DNA from: Delphinus delphis
Taxonomy: Eukaryota; Chordata; Mammalia; Artiodactyla; Delphinidae
Reading direction: 5' to 3'
Assembly (NCBI RefSeq): GCF_949987515.2
Contig: NC_082694.2
Span: 43,114,451-43,178,450 of the forward strand
DNA: 64,000 bases
Shown here: piece after piece, positions 1-12,309 of the stretch
How positions within the stretch are numbered: position 1 is the first letter of the stretch
Layout of the letters: each line of letters opens with the position of its first letter
Notes under the pieces: model-generated
What the model saw: the letters and a program-made list of their open reading frames with translations, nothing else
Told to the model about the DNA's origin: nothing
The model's database searches: none
Made by a program: the position numbers and the translations under genes

Positions 1-1056
1 GCTATCAAAAAGGGACAGATGATAATGCCAAAATTCCAGAAAAAAAGAAAAAGGAAGCTATTTATACAACTTAATTTTGTTGGTTTTATTTGTGAGAAAC
101 AGAATTAACATAAATCTTACAAGTATTTAAAACTGCAACTTAGAAATTATTTAAATGCAATTGGGAGCACTCTGACCTTATGTTAAGAAACACAAGTTGG
201 GTAGATATATTCAACACTCAGAAAAACTGACACTGCATCAAATTCTCAGCAAAACTTCTGCACACTGGAGAGTATATAATGAACCAAGAGATCACCATTG
301 CATTAAAGTAACTATTTTAAATGAGACATATACACAATTATCAACATTTCTAATTAATTGGTTAACTCCCAAATTTCTGTACTGGTTGGAACTAAGACAT
401 CACAACTGACATAAAAAGAAAATACAAAATTTTTTCCCCCCTGAATTTCAGGTTTTTGCCATGACCAAACTGTGTAATTTTATTAAAATGATCAGAAGCA
501 AAATGAACTAATTTGAACATAATTTCCTTTCCCTGCCAACTTTCACTAAGACCTGTATCTAAGAATGCTATATCCTAAGGAATAAGAAACAATTTTTAAA
601 ATATAGAAAATTCGCAAATATAGTCCAAAAATTCCAGTGTCCAAATGTTTAAGTTAATTTTAGGAGATTGAAAATGAGAATATAATTTTTTAGTTCTCAT
701 TAATCTATTATCCTTGAAGTATGTGCTTTACTGTGAATAGTACTGGTCTAATTTTGACTTTTCTCTAACTTTTCGAGGCTGAACCATAAAGGAAATGTAC
801 CATGGTCTTAAGCGAAGTAAAAAAGGGGAGCAATCTTGACCAGCAGTTGGTACTCACAAAACTTTTTCCTGAATCTACAAAATCAATACCAGTTACCTAT
901 TAAATAAGTAAGTCACACATAATCCTCACATATAACAGAGAAAATTATAGATTTACACTTGGACCATAATGATCATTTCATCAAAGCAACACTGATTTAA
1001 ACTTTGCTCTTTTAGTAATCATTTCATATGTCAGTGTCTAATTTATTTCCAACATC
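1..1056. other. AT-rich sequence with no recognisable feature
   Basis: Low-GC sequence with short, unconvincing open frames on both strands. I see no repeat family, splice-site pair or coding similarity. It ends at the left target duplication of the SINE that follows. Confidence 0.6.
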
Positions 1057-1069
1057 AAAAGAGTTATAT

Positions 1070-1286
1070 CCAGGGCTTCCCTGGTGGCGCAGTGTTTGAG
1101 AGTCCACCTGCGGATGCAGGGGACATGGGTTCGTGCCCCAGTCTGGGAAGATCCCACATGCCGCGGAGCGGCTAGGCCCGTGAGCCATGGCCGCTGAGCC
1201 TGCGCGTCCGGAGCCTGTGCTCCGCAACGGGAGAGGCCACAACAGTGAGAGGCCCGTGTACCGCAAAAAAAAAAAAAAAAAAAAAA
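1070..1286 (+). mobile_element. tRNA-derived SINE (CHR family, young cetacean-type)
   Basis: The element runs from cagggcttccctggtggcgc through a B-box-like ggttcgtgccc (about 1128-1138) and the 'gccatggccgctgagcc' body to a poly(A) tail of more than 20 A. A perfect 13-bp target-site duplication, aaaagagttatat, lies at 1057-1069 and 1283-1295, so the copy is complete and was inserted by LINE-type target priming. Low divergence, a long pure tail and an intact duplication suggest a fairly recent insertion. The tRNA-like part is the internal pol III promoter of the SINE and not a functional tRNA gene. Confidence 0.95.
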
Positions 1287-1295
1287 GAGTTATAT

Positions 1296-2437
1296 GCAAT
1301 AATTTATAATATGGTTGATGGGTTAAAATTCACCTCCCATCCCAAAATGCATAGTTCTATTTCTGAGATGATCATTAACAACTAATGCAGACTTTTTACA
1401 AGTGAGTTCTATCTTCTAAATTTGGTTCTCTCCAAGTCTTACACATCTCTCAGATCTCATGTGTTTTTGGATTCAATCAAGTAAAACATAAGAACATCTT
1501 TCATTCTTCCTTAGTGTGTAGCAAGATTAAATCCCAATGCCTCTCCACTGTAACAAAGCTTATTATCATAACCATGAATCTAAGGTAACATCTATAACCA
1601 TTTAGAGGCCTGCTGAAAAGGGCAGTCATTTATTTTCCCACTTTCAGAAAGTTGATACTACATGCAATAGCTACGCCTTTCAGTATCTTGTAACAGGTTC
1701 TTTTTAAACATATTAAATATAGATTGTATAGTATTATTAATCCCATAAGAGGGGGTGATATATGGGCCAGTTTTTTATGGAAGAATAAACTACTTGATGA
1801 TATCATTTTAAAGGAATAGGTCCTCTTTTAGAATCAGGATTATTGACTTTCTACTCATGTCAGCAATTTTCTCGTTTTAAGTCAGGTCATGGAAAAATGT
1901 GTCTAGACCAGCCATCATTTTTGACCTTCGAGTAAAATATATCTGAATAATACTTATATACCAATGAAGGCTTAGCTCTCTGCTAGCTCTACAATTGTCA
2001 ATCATGACATTTTTTGAAGACAGTTTCATAAAACATAAGCCTTCAATAACTCAGTGGTTGGAGTTATTTCTGGCAACTTCAGAGCGTAAAGTGGGGAAAC
2101 CCAGATTCCAGCCATCAATTGGGAGAACAGTTCCCAACAACCTTAAGAAAGTCACTTCCTATTCTCTGAGGAATTCTATTTTGCTTTGTTTTCTGGAGTT
2201 TTCCAAAGATCCAGACTCATTTAAAAAAAAAAAAGCATGTGTGAATGACCCTACTACTCCAATAGAAATCTGTGTACTCATCTACTACTTTATATACAGT
2301 TACTTAGAGTAATCTGCAGATTATCTAGTACTCTGCAAATTATTTTACTTTGCTATATAGCAAAGTAATGCTCTGCATCAAGACTGTGTGGGAGGTGACT
2401 TACAGATCACTTACTGTGTGCTAAGTACTCATTATAG
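1296..2437. other. AT-rich unique sequence
   Basis: No confident gene. The open frame near 1995-2312 has low-complexity composition and no recognised similarity. A weak MIR-like stretch may lie near 2050-2190. A perfect palindrome inside it is listed separately. Confidence 0.5.
2345..2368. repeat. 24-bp perfect palindrome without spacer
   Basis: Each strand reads TTACTTTGCTAT followed by its exact reverse complement, with the centre between 2356 and 2357. There is no loop, so a cruciform would be strained. It may be chance in AT-rich DNA or a dimeric protein site. Confidence 0.9.
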
Positions 2438-2491
2438 AAATCACAAATTCTAATACTCTAAGCAAACACCATAGATAAGGAAATAAAAGCA
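2438..2491 (+). repeat. Left 54-bp flanking repeat of the LINE-1
   Basis: This segment reappears at 4821-4874 in the same orientation, with 48 of 54 positions identical when aligned by eye and no gaps. It abuts the 5' truncation point of the LINE-1 and is best read as the left target-site duplication. Confidence 0.85.
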
Positions 2492-4270
2492 CACCTCAAC
2501 ATAACATAGGCCATATATGACAAGCCCACAGCTAACATCATACCCAGGGGTTGAAAGCTAAAAGCACTTCCCCTGAGCTGAGAAACAAGACAAGGATGTC
2601 CTCTTTTGCCAGTTTTATTCAACATGGTGTTGGAAGTCCTAGTCATAGCGATCAGACAAGAAATAAAAGGAATACAAGTTGGAAAGGAAGAAGTAAAAGT
2701 GTCACTGTTTGCAGATGACATGATACATACAGAGAAAATCCTAAACACGCCACCAAAAAACTGCTAAAGCTCATCAGTAAATTCAGGAGAGTTGCAGGAT
2801 ACAAGATTAATATATAGAAATCTGTTGCTTTTCTATACACTGATAATGAACTATCAGAAAGAGAAAGCAAGAAAACAATCCCATTTAAAACTGCATCAAA
2901 AAGAATAAAATACCCAGGAATAAACTTAACCAAGGAGGTGAAAGGCCTATACTCTGTAAAGTATAAAACTCTGATGAAGGAAATTGAAGGTGATACAAAT
3001 AAACGGAGAGATATCCTGTGTTCATGGACTGGAAAAAATAATACTGTTAAAATGTCCACGCTACCCAAAGCAATCTACAGTCAATGCAGTCCCTATCAAA
3101 ATACCTGTGACATTTTTCACAGAACTAGAACAAATAACCCTAAAATTTATATGGAATCACAAATGACCCCAAATAGCCAAAGCAATCTTGACAAAAAAGA
3201 ACAAAGCTGGAGGTATCATGCTCCTTGAATCCAGACTATACTACAAAGCCACGATAATCAAAACAGTATGGTACTGGCACAAAAACAGACACATAGATCA
3301 ATGGAACAGAACAGACAGCCCAGAAGTAAACCCACGCACTTACGGTCAATCAAGCTATGACAAAGGAGTTAACAATACACAATGGGAAAAAGACAGTCTC
3401 TTCAATAAGTGGTGCTGGGAAAACTGAACAGCTACATGTGAAATAATCAAATTAGAACATTCCTTCACACCATATACAAAAATAAACTCAAAATGGATTG
3501 AAAGCCTAAATGTAAGACCAAAAACCATGAAACTAGATGAAAACATAGGCAGAACACTCTTTGACATGAATTGTAGCAATATTTTTTTGGATCTGTCTCC
3601 TAAGGCAAAGGAAACAAAAGCAAACAAACAAACGTGACCTAATAAACTTAAAAGCTTTTACACAACAAAGGAAACCATTGACGAAAATGAAACGACAACG
3701 TACTTAATGGGAAAAAATACTTGCAAATGATATGACCAATAAGGGGTTAATATTCAAAATATATAAAACAGCTCATAAAACTCAATATAAAAAAAAAACC
3801 TGATTAAAAAATAGAACACCTGAATAGATATTTTTCCAAAGAAGACATACTGATGGCTAACAAGCACATGAAAAGATGCTCAACACCACTAATCATCAGA
3901 GAAATGCAAATCAAAACCACAAAGAGGTCAACCCCCTCACACCTGTTAGAATGGCTATCATCAAAAAGACCACAAATAACAAACGTTGGCAAGAATGTGG
4001 AGAAAAGGGAACCACTGTGCACTGTTGGTGGGAATGTAAATTGATGCAGCCACTATGGACAATGGTATGGAGGTTCTTCAAAAAACTAAAAACAGAACTA
4101 CCATATGATCCAGGAATTCTACTACTGAGTATATATCTGAAGAAAACAAAAACAAATTCAGACGGATACACACACCCCAGTTTTCACAGCAGCATTATTT
4201 ACAATAGCCAAGATACAGAAGCAACCTAAGTGTCAATTGATAGATGAATGGATAAAAAAGATGTGGTGTC

Positions 4271-4316
<46 letters not shown>

Positions 4317-4750
4317 GTAATACCACTCAGCCATAAAAAAGAATTAAATTTTTACATTTGCAACAACATGGATGGGCTGGAGGGTATTATGCTTAGTGAA
4401 ATAAGTCAGAAAGAGAAAGAAAAATACTGTATGTTACCATTTATATGAGAAATCTAAAAAATAAAGGAATGAATATAACAAAACAAACAGATTCATGCAT
4501 CTAGAGAACCAACTAGCGGTTACCAGTGAGAAGAGGGAAGCGGGAAGGGGCAAGACAGGGGTAGGGAGTTAAGAGGTACAAAGTACTAGGTATAAAATAA
4601 ATAAGCTAAAAGAATATACTGTACAGCACAGGGAATATAGTCAATAATTTATAATAACTTTAAGTGGAGTATAATATATAAAAGTTTTGAATCACTATGT
4701 TCTACACCTGAAACTAATATTGTAAATCAACTAAACTTCAATTTAAAAAA
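2492..4750 (+). mobile_element. LINE-1, 5'-truncated, ORF2 3' part and 3' UTR
   Basis: The copy starts inside ORF2 in the reverse transcriptase region. The wording around 2500-2760 encodes the segment with the RT catalytic acidic motif (the tttgcagatgacatg stretch near 2707, F-A-D-D). It runs through the C-terminal domain (about 3000-4440), where the frame is broken by many stops and frameshifts. The 3' UTR follows (4450-4740) with a purine-rich tract near 4530-4570 and an A-rich tail. Open frames at 2938-3228, 3188-3427 and 3876-4229 are fragments of the decayed ORF2, and minus-strand frames here are antisense shadows. The copy is not competent to move. Confidence 0.93.
4274..4314 (+). repeat. 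(AC)n microsatellite inside the LINE-1
   Basis: About 20 uninterrupted AC units lie where the LINE-1 ORF2 end normally reads 'tacacaatgg'. The array appears to have grown from that short seed. Its length is likely to be polymorphic. Confidence 0.95.
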
Positions 4751-4820
4751 AACCAAAAAATTAAAAAAAAATTTTAGTATTAGAATTATTATGTAATGTA
4801 AAAATGAAATGAAATAAAAT

Positions 4821-4874
4821 AAATCATGAATTCTAATACTATAAGCAAACACCCTAGATGAGGAAACAAAAGCA
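4821..4874 (+). repeat. Right 54-bp flanking repeat of the LINE-1
   Basis: Partner of 2438-2491 with six mismatches. It follows the A-rich tail after about 70 bases of AT-rich sequence. Its divergence is in keeping with an old insertion. Confidence 0.85.
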
Positions 4875-5894
4875 TCCCTTCAAATCACTGACGAAGATAA
4901 AACATATTGGTACTACTATTCCTCTTTAATGACATGATATCTGGAATATCTTTTTCCATGAAAATTGAGATTTGGAATACTTTCTAGTATTGTCCTTAAA
5001 ATAACTGACCTCTCCTTCAAAATTAAGGAAAAAATATGAAGCCATTCAAATTTTTAAAAGATCATCTAAACGAAGAGAGAATACTTACATTACTTATGGT
5101 CTCACTGAGGAAAATTCACAATGTGAGTTTTAAGAGAACTAGCAAGATGAAGCTATTGTGATTATTTTCTTGCTACTTTATGGTTATATTTTATTTATTA
5201 CTCTTAGTAAAATTATTTTAATTGACACTCTGGAAGCTTCAATTCTTTTGCCTTATAGAAATACATTTTAAAAACATCTTTAACAAGAATAAAAGAATAC
5301 TATGTTTTTATATTTTATTATATAAAATACGGGCTTCCCACTTAGATATAAATCAGATGTAATGCATTTGTAACAAACATTAGAGCTCAGCCCCTCATCT
5401 ATTAGAGGAAGTCAACTATGAAAGCCTGAAGATTGATCGACTAAAGTGGCTTCCTGTTAGTTAAAGATGTTTAATATTTTATAAGTCCAGAAGCTAGGTC
5501 AAACTATCAAACAGTGCATCATACCTCATGAGAATGCATACCTAGTTTAGGAGGGAGGATGAATCCTCTCTTTCCCTATTATATGGCAAGAGCAGGTGCT
5601 TTGCTTAATCTCATCAGGAAAAAAATATTTTGTTCAGTTTGATCAGTCTTCATTCTGAAATGTTGCAATACTGTACCAGCACACAAATAAATGCTCAGAT
5701 CAGAAGAGATTTTAAAGGTCACCTTGACAAATCTTTTCCAAAAGATTCCTGTCAATGGGCTTAGAAATGCTAAGAGACCCTCTGCTTTGCTCTAATAAAT
5801 AATAGTTGACTGTATTCAGGGAAAAGTACTTTTTTATTTAAATTAACTAAAGAATCTATTCAATACTAATTTAAAATATTAGATAATTTACAGA
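4875..5894. other. AT-rich unique sequence
   Basis: No coding similarity, RNA gene or confident repeat was seen. Short AT-rich runs are scattered through it. Confidence 0.5.
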
Positions 5895-5965
5895 TACTCG
5901 TTTATTCACTTAACAAAGTATTTACTAAGCACGTACCAAAGATAATATTCCGTATAATGCCAAGT
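5895..5965 (-). repeat. L2 fragment (3' end, antisense)
   Basis: The wording tttattcacttaacaaagta followed by tttactaagcacgtacc matches the antisense of the L2 3' end ('attcaacaaatatttattgagcacctac'). Confidence 0.6.
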
Positions 5966-5994
5966 AGGTCTCTATTCCAATAAATTTTTGTTGA

Positions 5995-6475
5995 AAGAAA
6001 AGCACAGTGAGTTCAGATCATTGACTATAGGGTCACAATCAGGCCTAGGTTCAGATTCTTTTTTTTTTTGATGTAGACCATTTTTAAAGTCTTTATTGAA
6101 TTTGTTACAGTATTGCTTCTGTTTTATGTTTTGGCTTTTTGGTCGCAGCATGTGGGATCTTAGCTCCCTGATGAGGGATGGAGCCAGCACTCCACTTCAT
6201 AGGAAGGCAAAGTCTTAACCACTGGACTGCCAGGGAAGTCCCTAGGTTCAGATTCTTGATCTGACACTTAGCCCCTGCATGACCTCTCTGTGTCTCAGTG
6301 TCCTCGTCTATAAGATGTGTATAAATAATGGTACAATGGTACCTCAGTCTATGGGTTTGGTTACTTACATGAAAAGAGCTTTTCCAGCAGTACCTGGCCC
6401 ACATTAAGTACTCAGTATTTGCTGTCATTACCACGAATGTTTTTGCTTTGCCTGTCAACACATTTATAACTTGTT
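5995..6475 (+). repeat. MIR, split by a SINE
   Basis: The left part (5995-6060) resembles the MIR 5' tRNA-like end. The right part (6243-6475) carries the core, with 'gacctctctgtgtctcagtg' then tcctcgtctataagatg and the tail 'agtacctggcccacattaag'. The two parts join cleanly once the SINE and one copy of its target duplication are removed. Confidence 0.8.
6061..6242 (-). mobile_element. CHR-type SINE, minus strand, older subtype
   Basis: Poly(T) on the left and ctggactgccagggaagtcc on the right mark a reversed element. A perfect 17-bp duplication, cctaggttcagattctt, flanks it at 6044-6060 and 6241-6257, with two bases ambiguous at the right boundary. The body is shorter and more diverged than the copy at 1070. 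Confidence 0.93.
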
Positions 6476-6509
6476 TGCCGATCTACTTTCACGTGTTTAT
6501 GATTTAGAG

Positions 6510-6718
6510 CAGTTCTCAACCTGAAGTGATTTGGCCCCCAGCAGGGGTATTTGACAAAAATGCCTTGCTGACATTTTTAGTGGTCAAAACTGGGCAGTTT
6601 CTATGGGAATCTAGTTGGTAGAGGACAAGGATGGTTCTGAATGTCTGACAACGTACAGGATAGCCCCCTACAATTTTCCAGCCCCAAACGTCAATAGTGC
6701 TCAAGTTGAGAAAGCCTG
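6510..6718 (+). mobile_element. Small non-autonomous hAT (Charlie-type) element
   Basis: It starts cagttctcaacctgaagtg and ends with ttgagaaagcctg, giving diverged inverted termini of the Charlie pattern. Inner wording such as atctagttggtagaggacaa and gtcaatagtgc is typical of this MITE group. The flanks atttagag (6502-6509) and agttggag (6719-6726) match at 6 of 8 positions, as expected for a decayed 8-bp target duplication. The subfamily name was not assigned. Confidence 0.85.
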
Positions 6719-6726
6719 AGTTGGAG

Positions 6727-8339
6727 AAAGAAGTGTGCTGGGAAACTGCAAAACAAAATTTCTGGTGATAGCTCCATAGCAGATTTTGCATATGAAAGCA
6801 AGTCGCCCACAAGATTTGGAGCTTGTGATGATTTTAAAGGAAACTCTCTGGGCTTCAGCCCTCAAGTGGTCTAAGTATAAAGACATCTTTATTTCCACCC
6901 CCAAAAAGGAAATTACTCTTTCTAACAAAAGGAATAGAATTAAAAATACCTGCTATATCCTACTGCAGCAGCAGATAGCAGAAACAGAATACTGAATGGG
7001 CAGGCTCAGGGCAGCACTCCAAAGAACAAAGAGCTCTCAGAGTGGAGAGAGAGAGCATGCTGCAGCGCCATGAAAATGGAGACAGCAATCCCACAGAGAA
7101 TAGAACTGGCAGAAGATGCTTTGTGGACATGATGGAAGAAAATGAAATTTCCTTAGCAATACAACAGGTAAAGATCCTGCACTTAACTTTAAGTAGTCAC
7201 GCTAGGAAAGAATTACATTGCTATCAAATAGAAATGAGGGCCCTGACACAGGAAACAACATCCCAGTGCAGGTGAGAGCATCCTGGGATACGCAGAGGGG
7301 AATCAGAGTGAGAGAACACTGGACCAGGACCGGGACCACTCTCTCCTTCACGTAGCTAAGGGCTGTGGTCTATTTACATACGTCTCCTCAGTAGGAAGAA
7401 GACTCCTTGAGGGTGTGTCTTAGTAATAACAGCTCTCAATTACTAAGCCCCTACTACACGTTAGGTCTCTCCTAAGTGCTGTCAGTTAAAAGATTATCAA
7501 GACTAGAGCTCCTATGAGCTCCTACTATTTATCTATTAAGACATGAACTGTTGGCCTGGCGCTTGTTCTCAATAATTTATACTCCGTAGTGATTTTTTTC
7601 TTTTTGGTTGGGGACCCTGAAGGTCTTCTTCTGTTCCATGTACTCACTACTTAGGCTCCTGGGCTGCAAGGAGATCCTGTAGATCCTGGGGAGGATCAGG
7701 ACAGTTCAGAATGGTCCAGGGGCTTGGGGAGGTCAGAATAGAAGCGTGTTCATATTAATAACTGATGCAGGAGAACTGGTACACACCAGCTAAACATCAC
7801 CTCTGGGCCCTTTTGACTTTGTCCACTCCAGACCCAGAACTGTGGCCACAAGACTGACTTAAAGCCTGCAGCTATAATAACCCAAAGATTTTGAGACTTG
7901 AGATTTGATAAAGTTGCCTAAAGAATTTGTTGAGAATTGCTAACAACTCACTTTGGAATACTGTGTGAGTCACGGTATTGATATAAACGAAATACAGTAG
8001 GGTTCCAGCTAAATACAGTTACCAAGAGAATAGTCTATTTCCTGTTCTTTCTTCTCTTTGGGTTTGGGGTTCCAGTGATACTTTTCTGGATCCCATGCTT
8101 TTCTTGTCCCACACTGGTGTGACCCAGGATGTCATTCTCTTGATTCTGGTTCCTTATTCATTCATATTCTTTCTCTTAATCTGGAATAGGTATTGAAAAA
8201 GCCTGCTTCCATCCTGGCTCTGATGAGCAAATCATGACCATGTGGACTCTACTTTCATGGTTTGACAGAGGGTGTAATTACCCTGACCACTCACTGTAAG
8301 GTGAGCTGATAAGACTCTTGTTCATAGCCCCATCCTGTT
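6727..8339. other. Unassigned sequence
   Basis: Two modest plus-strand open frames (6786-6995 and 7042-7275) have no recognised similarity and no clear splice sites. They could be an unrecognised old retroelement. A weak L2 or MIR-like phrase lies near 7430-7500. The rest shows nothing I can name. Confidence 0.4.
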
Positions 8340-8600
8340 TTACAGTAATAGTTCATGTATCTTGGAGCTCCCTGAGGTCACCACACTTGACTTTTATTAT
8401 CTCTGTAATCACAATGACTAGCACCCTATCTACATGTAGTAGTTGCTCAATAAACTTAATATATTAATGGATAATCAAAATCCATGTGTGAGACTGTGGC
8501 TTTTCCTCTGTCATCTCAGAAATAGTTGTGTAAATGCTTTACTTGTGTGCCTGTGTACTTGGTAATTAGTAGGTACTCAGCTATTTGTTAAGTAACTAAA
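8340..8600 (+). repeat. L2 3'-end fragments
   Basis: The phrase gagctccctgaggtca, then tagttgctcaataaac at 8440-8460, is the L2 terminal segment in sense orientation. A second similar end, taattagtaggtactcagc, lies near 8560-8600. Confidence 0.65.
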
Positions 8601-9119
8601 GCACACTTCTAGAGTGCTAAAATGGCCTGAAGTAAGTGAAACTGACGTTACTATGATGGTCCATATAGACTTTTTTGGCAAGTCTACAGAATTTAAACAG
8701 ACTAAATTCCCACTATTTTTCCTTCTCATTAGCCAGTTATTATCTGAGCAAAATAAATTTATTCTGAAAATCTGGAATCACTTCCATCTATTTCTAAAGC
8801 TGCAGTGAAGTTCAAATACGTTAAAAAAAAAAAAACAAAACAGAAAAACCAAAGAAACAGTAACTGAAAAGATCACTAGGAATGGTTAGCAGACCAAAAG
8901 TAGAAATAAGGCCTTATTACTGAGGCATCCAGAGTATATGCTGATTTCCATCAAAATCATGTAATTTCCATACAAAATGATTATATAATCATTATGTAAT
9001 TACAAAATCATTATGTAATGTGAATATTAAAAAAGTTATCATCAAGAGAAATATTATTCTCAACTTAATTACGTGTAGGCCAATCAATCTATAAGTATCC
9101 AGGCGTTCCCAGCTAAGGA
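8601..9119. other. Unassigned sequence with an A-rich run and short AT repeats
   Basis: There is an A-rich stretch at 8821-8860 and an imperfect doublet of cattatgtaat-type units at 8980-9020. No gene is seen. Confidence 0.5.
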
Positions 9120-9700
9120 AGCCAGAAGGTAGTATTTATTCATTCACTCCTCATTTATTATGCCAAATAATGGCTAAGATTGAGGTCTGTGAGTCGCAGT
9201 TGAGGCTGTGAGGAACTTCAATTCAGAGAACCTGAAATATTAAACAGTTGTCACAGTCAGGGAAACAGAAGTTGTTCAGAACGATGTGAGCCTAGGACAC
9301 GAGGGACAGAGTACCAAGAACTGAGGCTGACGTGAAAGGCAGGAGGTCAGATGATGGAGAACCTTCTATACCATATGAAGGATTTGAAATTTATTCTATG
9401 CTGAGGGATGAGCTACGTGACAAGACCTGATTTGGTTTGATAGATTGCTCTAGGAATAATGTGGAGAATGATCTGGGTGGGACAAGACTAGGTAGGATAA
9501 AGTCTAATTAGGAGATTAACAAAGAAGTTCAAGTAAAAAATGATTACCCATCACCTACACTGGACAATAGCAGAAGGAATAAAAAGGATATTGATGGATT
9601 ACAGGGCAGGACCTTTTGAGCCTTAATATTTATTTCAGTGGAGGCAGGGAGGCTGAAAGAGGACTCTGGGATGGGTACCAGCTAAATGGTCATGCCATTA
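9120..9700 (-). repeat. L2 antisense fragment
   Basis: It begins with a decayed 'ttcattcactcctcattta' and continues with wording equal to the antisense of the L2 3' half, such as agaaccttctataccatatg and tgatagattgctctagg. It is strongly diverged. Confidence 0.7.
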
Positions 9701-10520
9701 ACCAGGATAGGAAATGCCAGGGGAAGTAATATATCTCATTCATCAGATTTTAGAATGAAGATCAAAGAGGGAATTAACAATATTAAACACAAAAGCATCT
9801 TTCTCACAAATACCCCCAACAAATGGTTTTCTTCTGACATGTAAAATAGGAGTTTGCAAAATAATTAAATTGTAAATGACTTTAACTTCATGCCATAATG
9901 AAAATATGTTCTCGGAAAAGAAAGTAATTCTGAAATATCTATCACTCCAGGTGAAACTTGAAGATATTTAAATACAGTTTCCAGAAAAAAATAAAATAAA
10001 TGAAAGTAATTACGGAGGTTAGCAGGATGCCTTTTTACAAGAATGAGAGAGGGCAAACCCCAGGAAGAAAAGAATTAATATCTTGAAAGGGCCAAAACAG
10101 CCAAAACCCTGTATCTCTGTAGCCAGAGCAATAACAGACAAAGAATAACCATGAAGGCCTGGTAAAAAAAAAAGAAAAAAAAATAGCTGTTAAACAATAG
10201 GTAGGAAATGTGGACAATTAGATTTACGTGCATTCTGCTTGTAAGTAAAGCGTTTACGTGCTTAATTCTTGTCTTTTATTAACCATACACCTCCCTGTGA
10301 GAAGGACTGAAATTTCTAGAAAAAAAGAAAGATCATACATCTAAATGAGTTTCCAATCAGGTTGACATTAAATAGTCAAAGTTTTTGGCATTCTTGATGA
10401 GACAAACATATCTGAATACTTTTAGGTCTTGAGCTTATTAAAAAAATGGGGCAGGAGAGGGGCATGAGAAGGAGTGAGAGTCAGGGCATAGAAACGAAAT
10501 GCCAGTGTAGGTGCAAAAGC
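9701..10520. other. Unassigned sequence
   Basis: No gene or confident repeat. It ends at the left target duplication of the RABGGTB retrocopy. Confidence 0.5.
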
Positions 10521-10535
10521 AAAAAAGTAATTCTA

Positions 10536-11590
<1,055 letters not shown>

Positions 11591-11605
11591 AAAAAAGTAA
11601 TTCTA

Positions 11606-12300
11606 ATTAACATTGCATTTGGCTTACAGAGCAGAGCTGAGTAACGATTGTGTTAAATACCTCAGCACTTCAGAGCCCAGTGGAAGACATGCAGCTAGAG
11701 CCCCAGGGACTAAACAGATATTTAGGACAAATCCTTGCTGAGGTTACTGAGAAATATTACACTGTGAGGTGGTGTTCACTGGCCTGGCTTTGGCAAAAGG
11801 AAGGGTCTACGGTATCTTCAAGGGTCTTCCAGTCCCCGAAGCTCCCACACAAAGTGGGGAGGTCAAGATATGAGAGAGGTCAACAGAGAGGCAGGAAGAG
11901 TCAGCTTCATCCAAAGGCAGCTACCACCCTAGGACATGCGTTCATAACACAGATAACAACGGCTGCCTGTCAGACTGCAGTTCACCCGTGCCATTTTGTG
12001 GAAAGCTCTACCTCAGAGCAGTTCACAATGATCTGACTGTTAAAGATTTACAAAAGCAAGAGTGGTCCAAATGCATCTAGGCCCCATAATCTCTGCACAC
12101 ATGGTAGCAATAAAATCACCAGCAGGGAGAAATGAGATCTCCCATCAGTGACACCACCATTAAAGCACAAAAGGAAACATCATGGGGACATGAGCTCATT
12201 TTCACAAACGGCTCTTACTAGGGGAGGAAGAAAATAAGTGATTTAAAAATATGTTTATTTGTGCACTACTTCCTAACTTACATAATTTAGGATGCATTGC
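11606..12300. other. Unassigned sequence
   Basis: A 128-codon open frame at 11650-12036 has no recognised similarity, no splice context and mixed composition. I treat it as chance. Confidence 0.5.
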
Positions 12301-12309
12301 ATGCCTCTC

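Noticed and set aside
1070..1286. tRNA gene
   Set aside because: The tRNA-like head belongs to the SINE and cannot fold as a full tRNA with the expected acceptor stem.
2652..3068. 138-codon minus-strand frame
   Set aside because: Antisense of LINE-1 ORF2.
6786..7275. Possible coding exons or a small gene
   Set aside because: Two unrelated-looking short frames without splice sites, family similarity or a shared frame.
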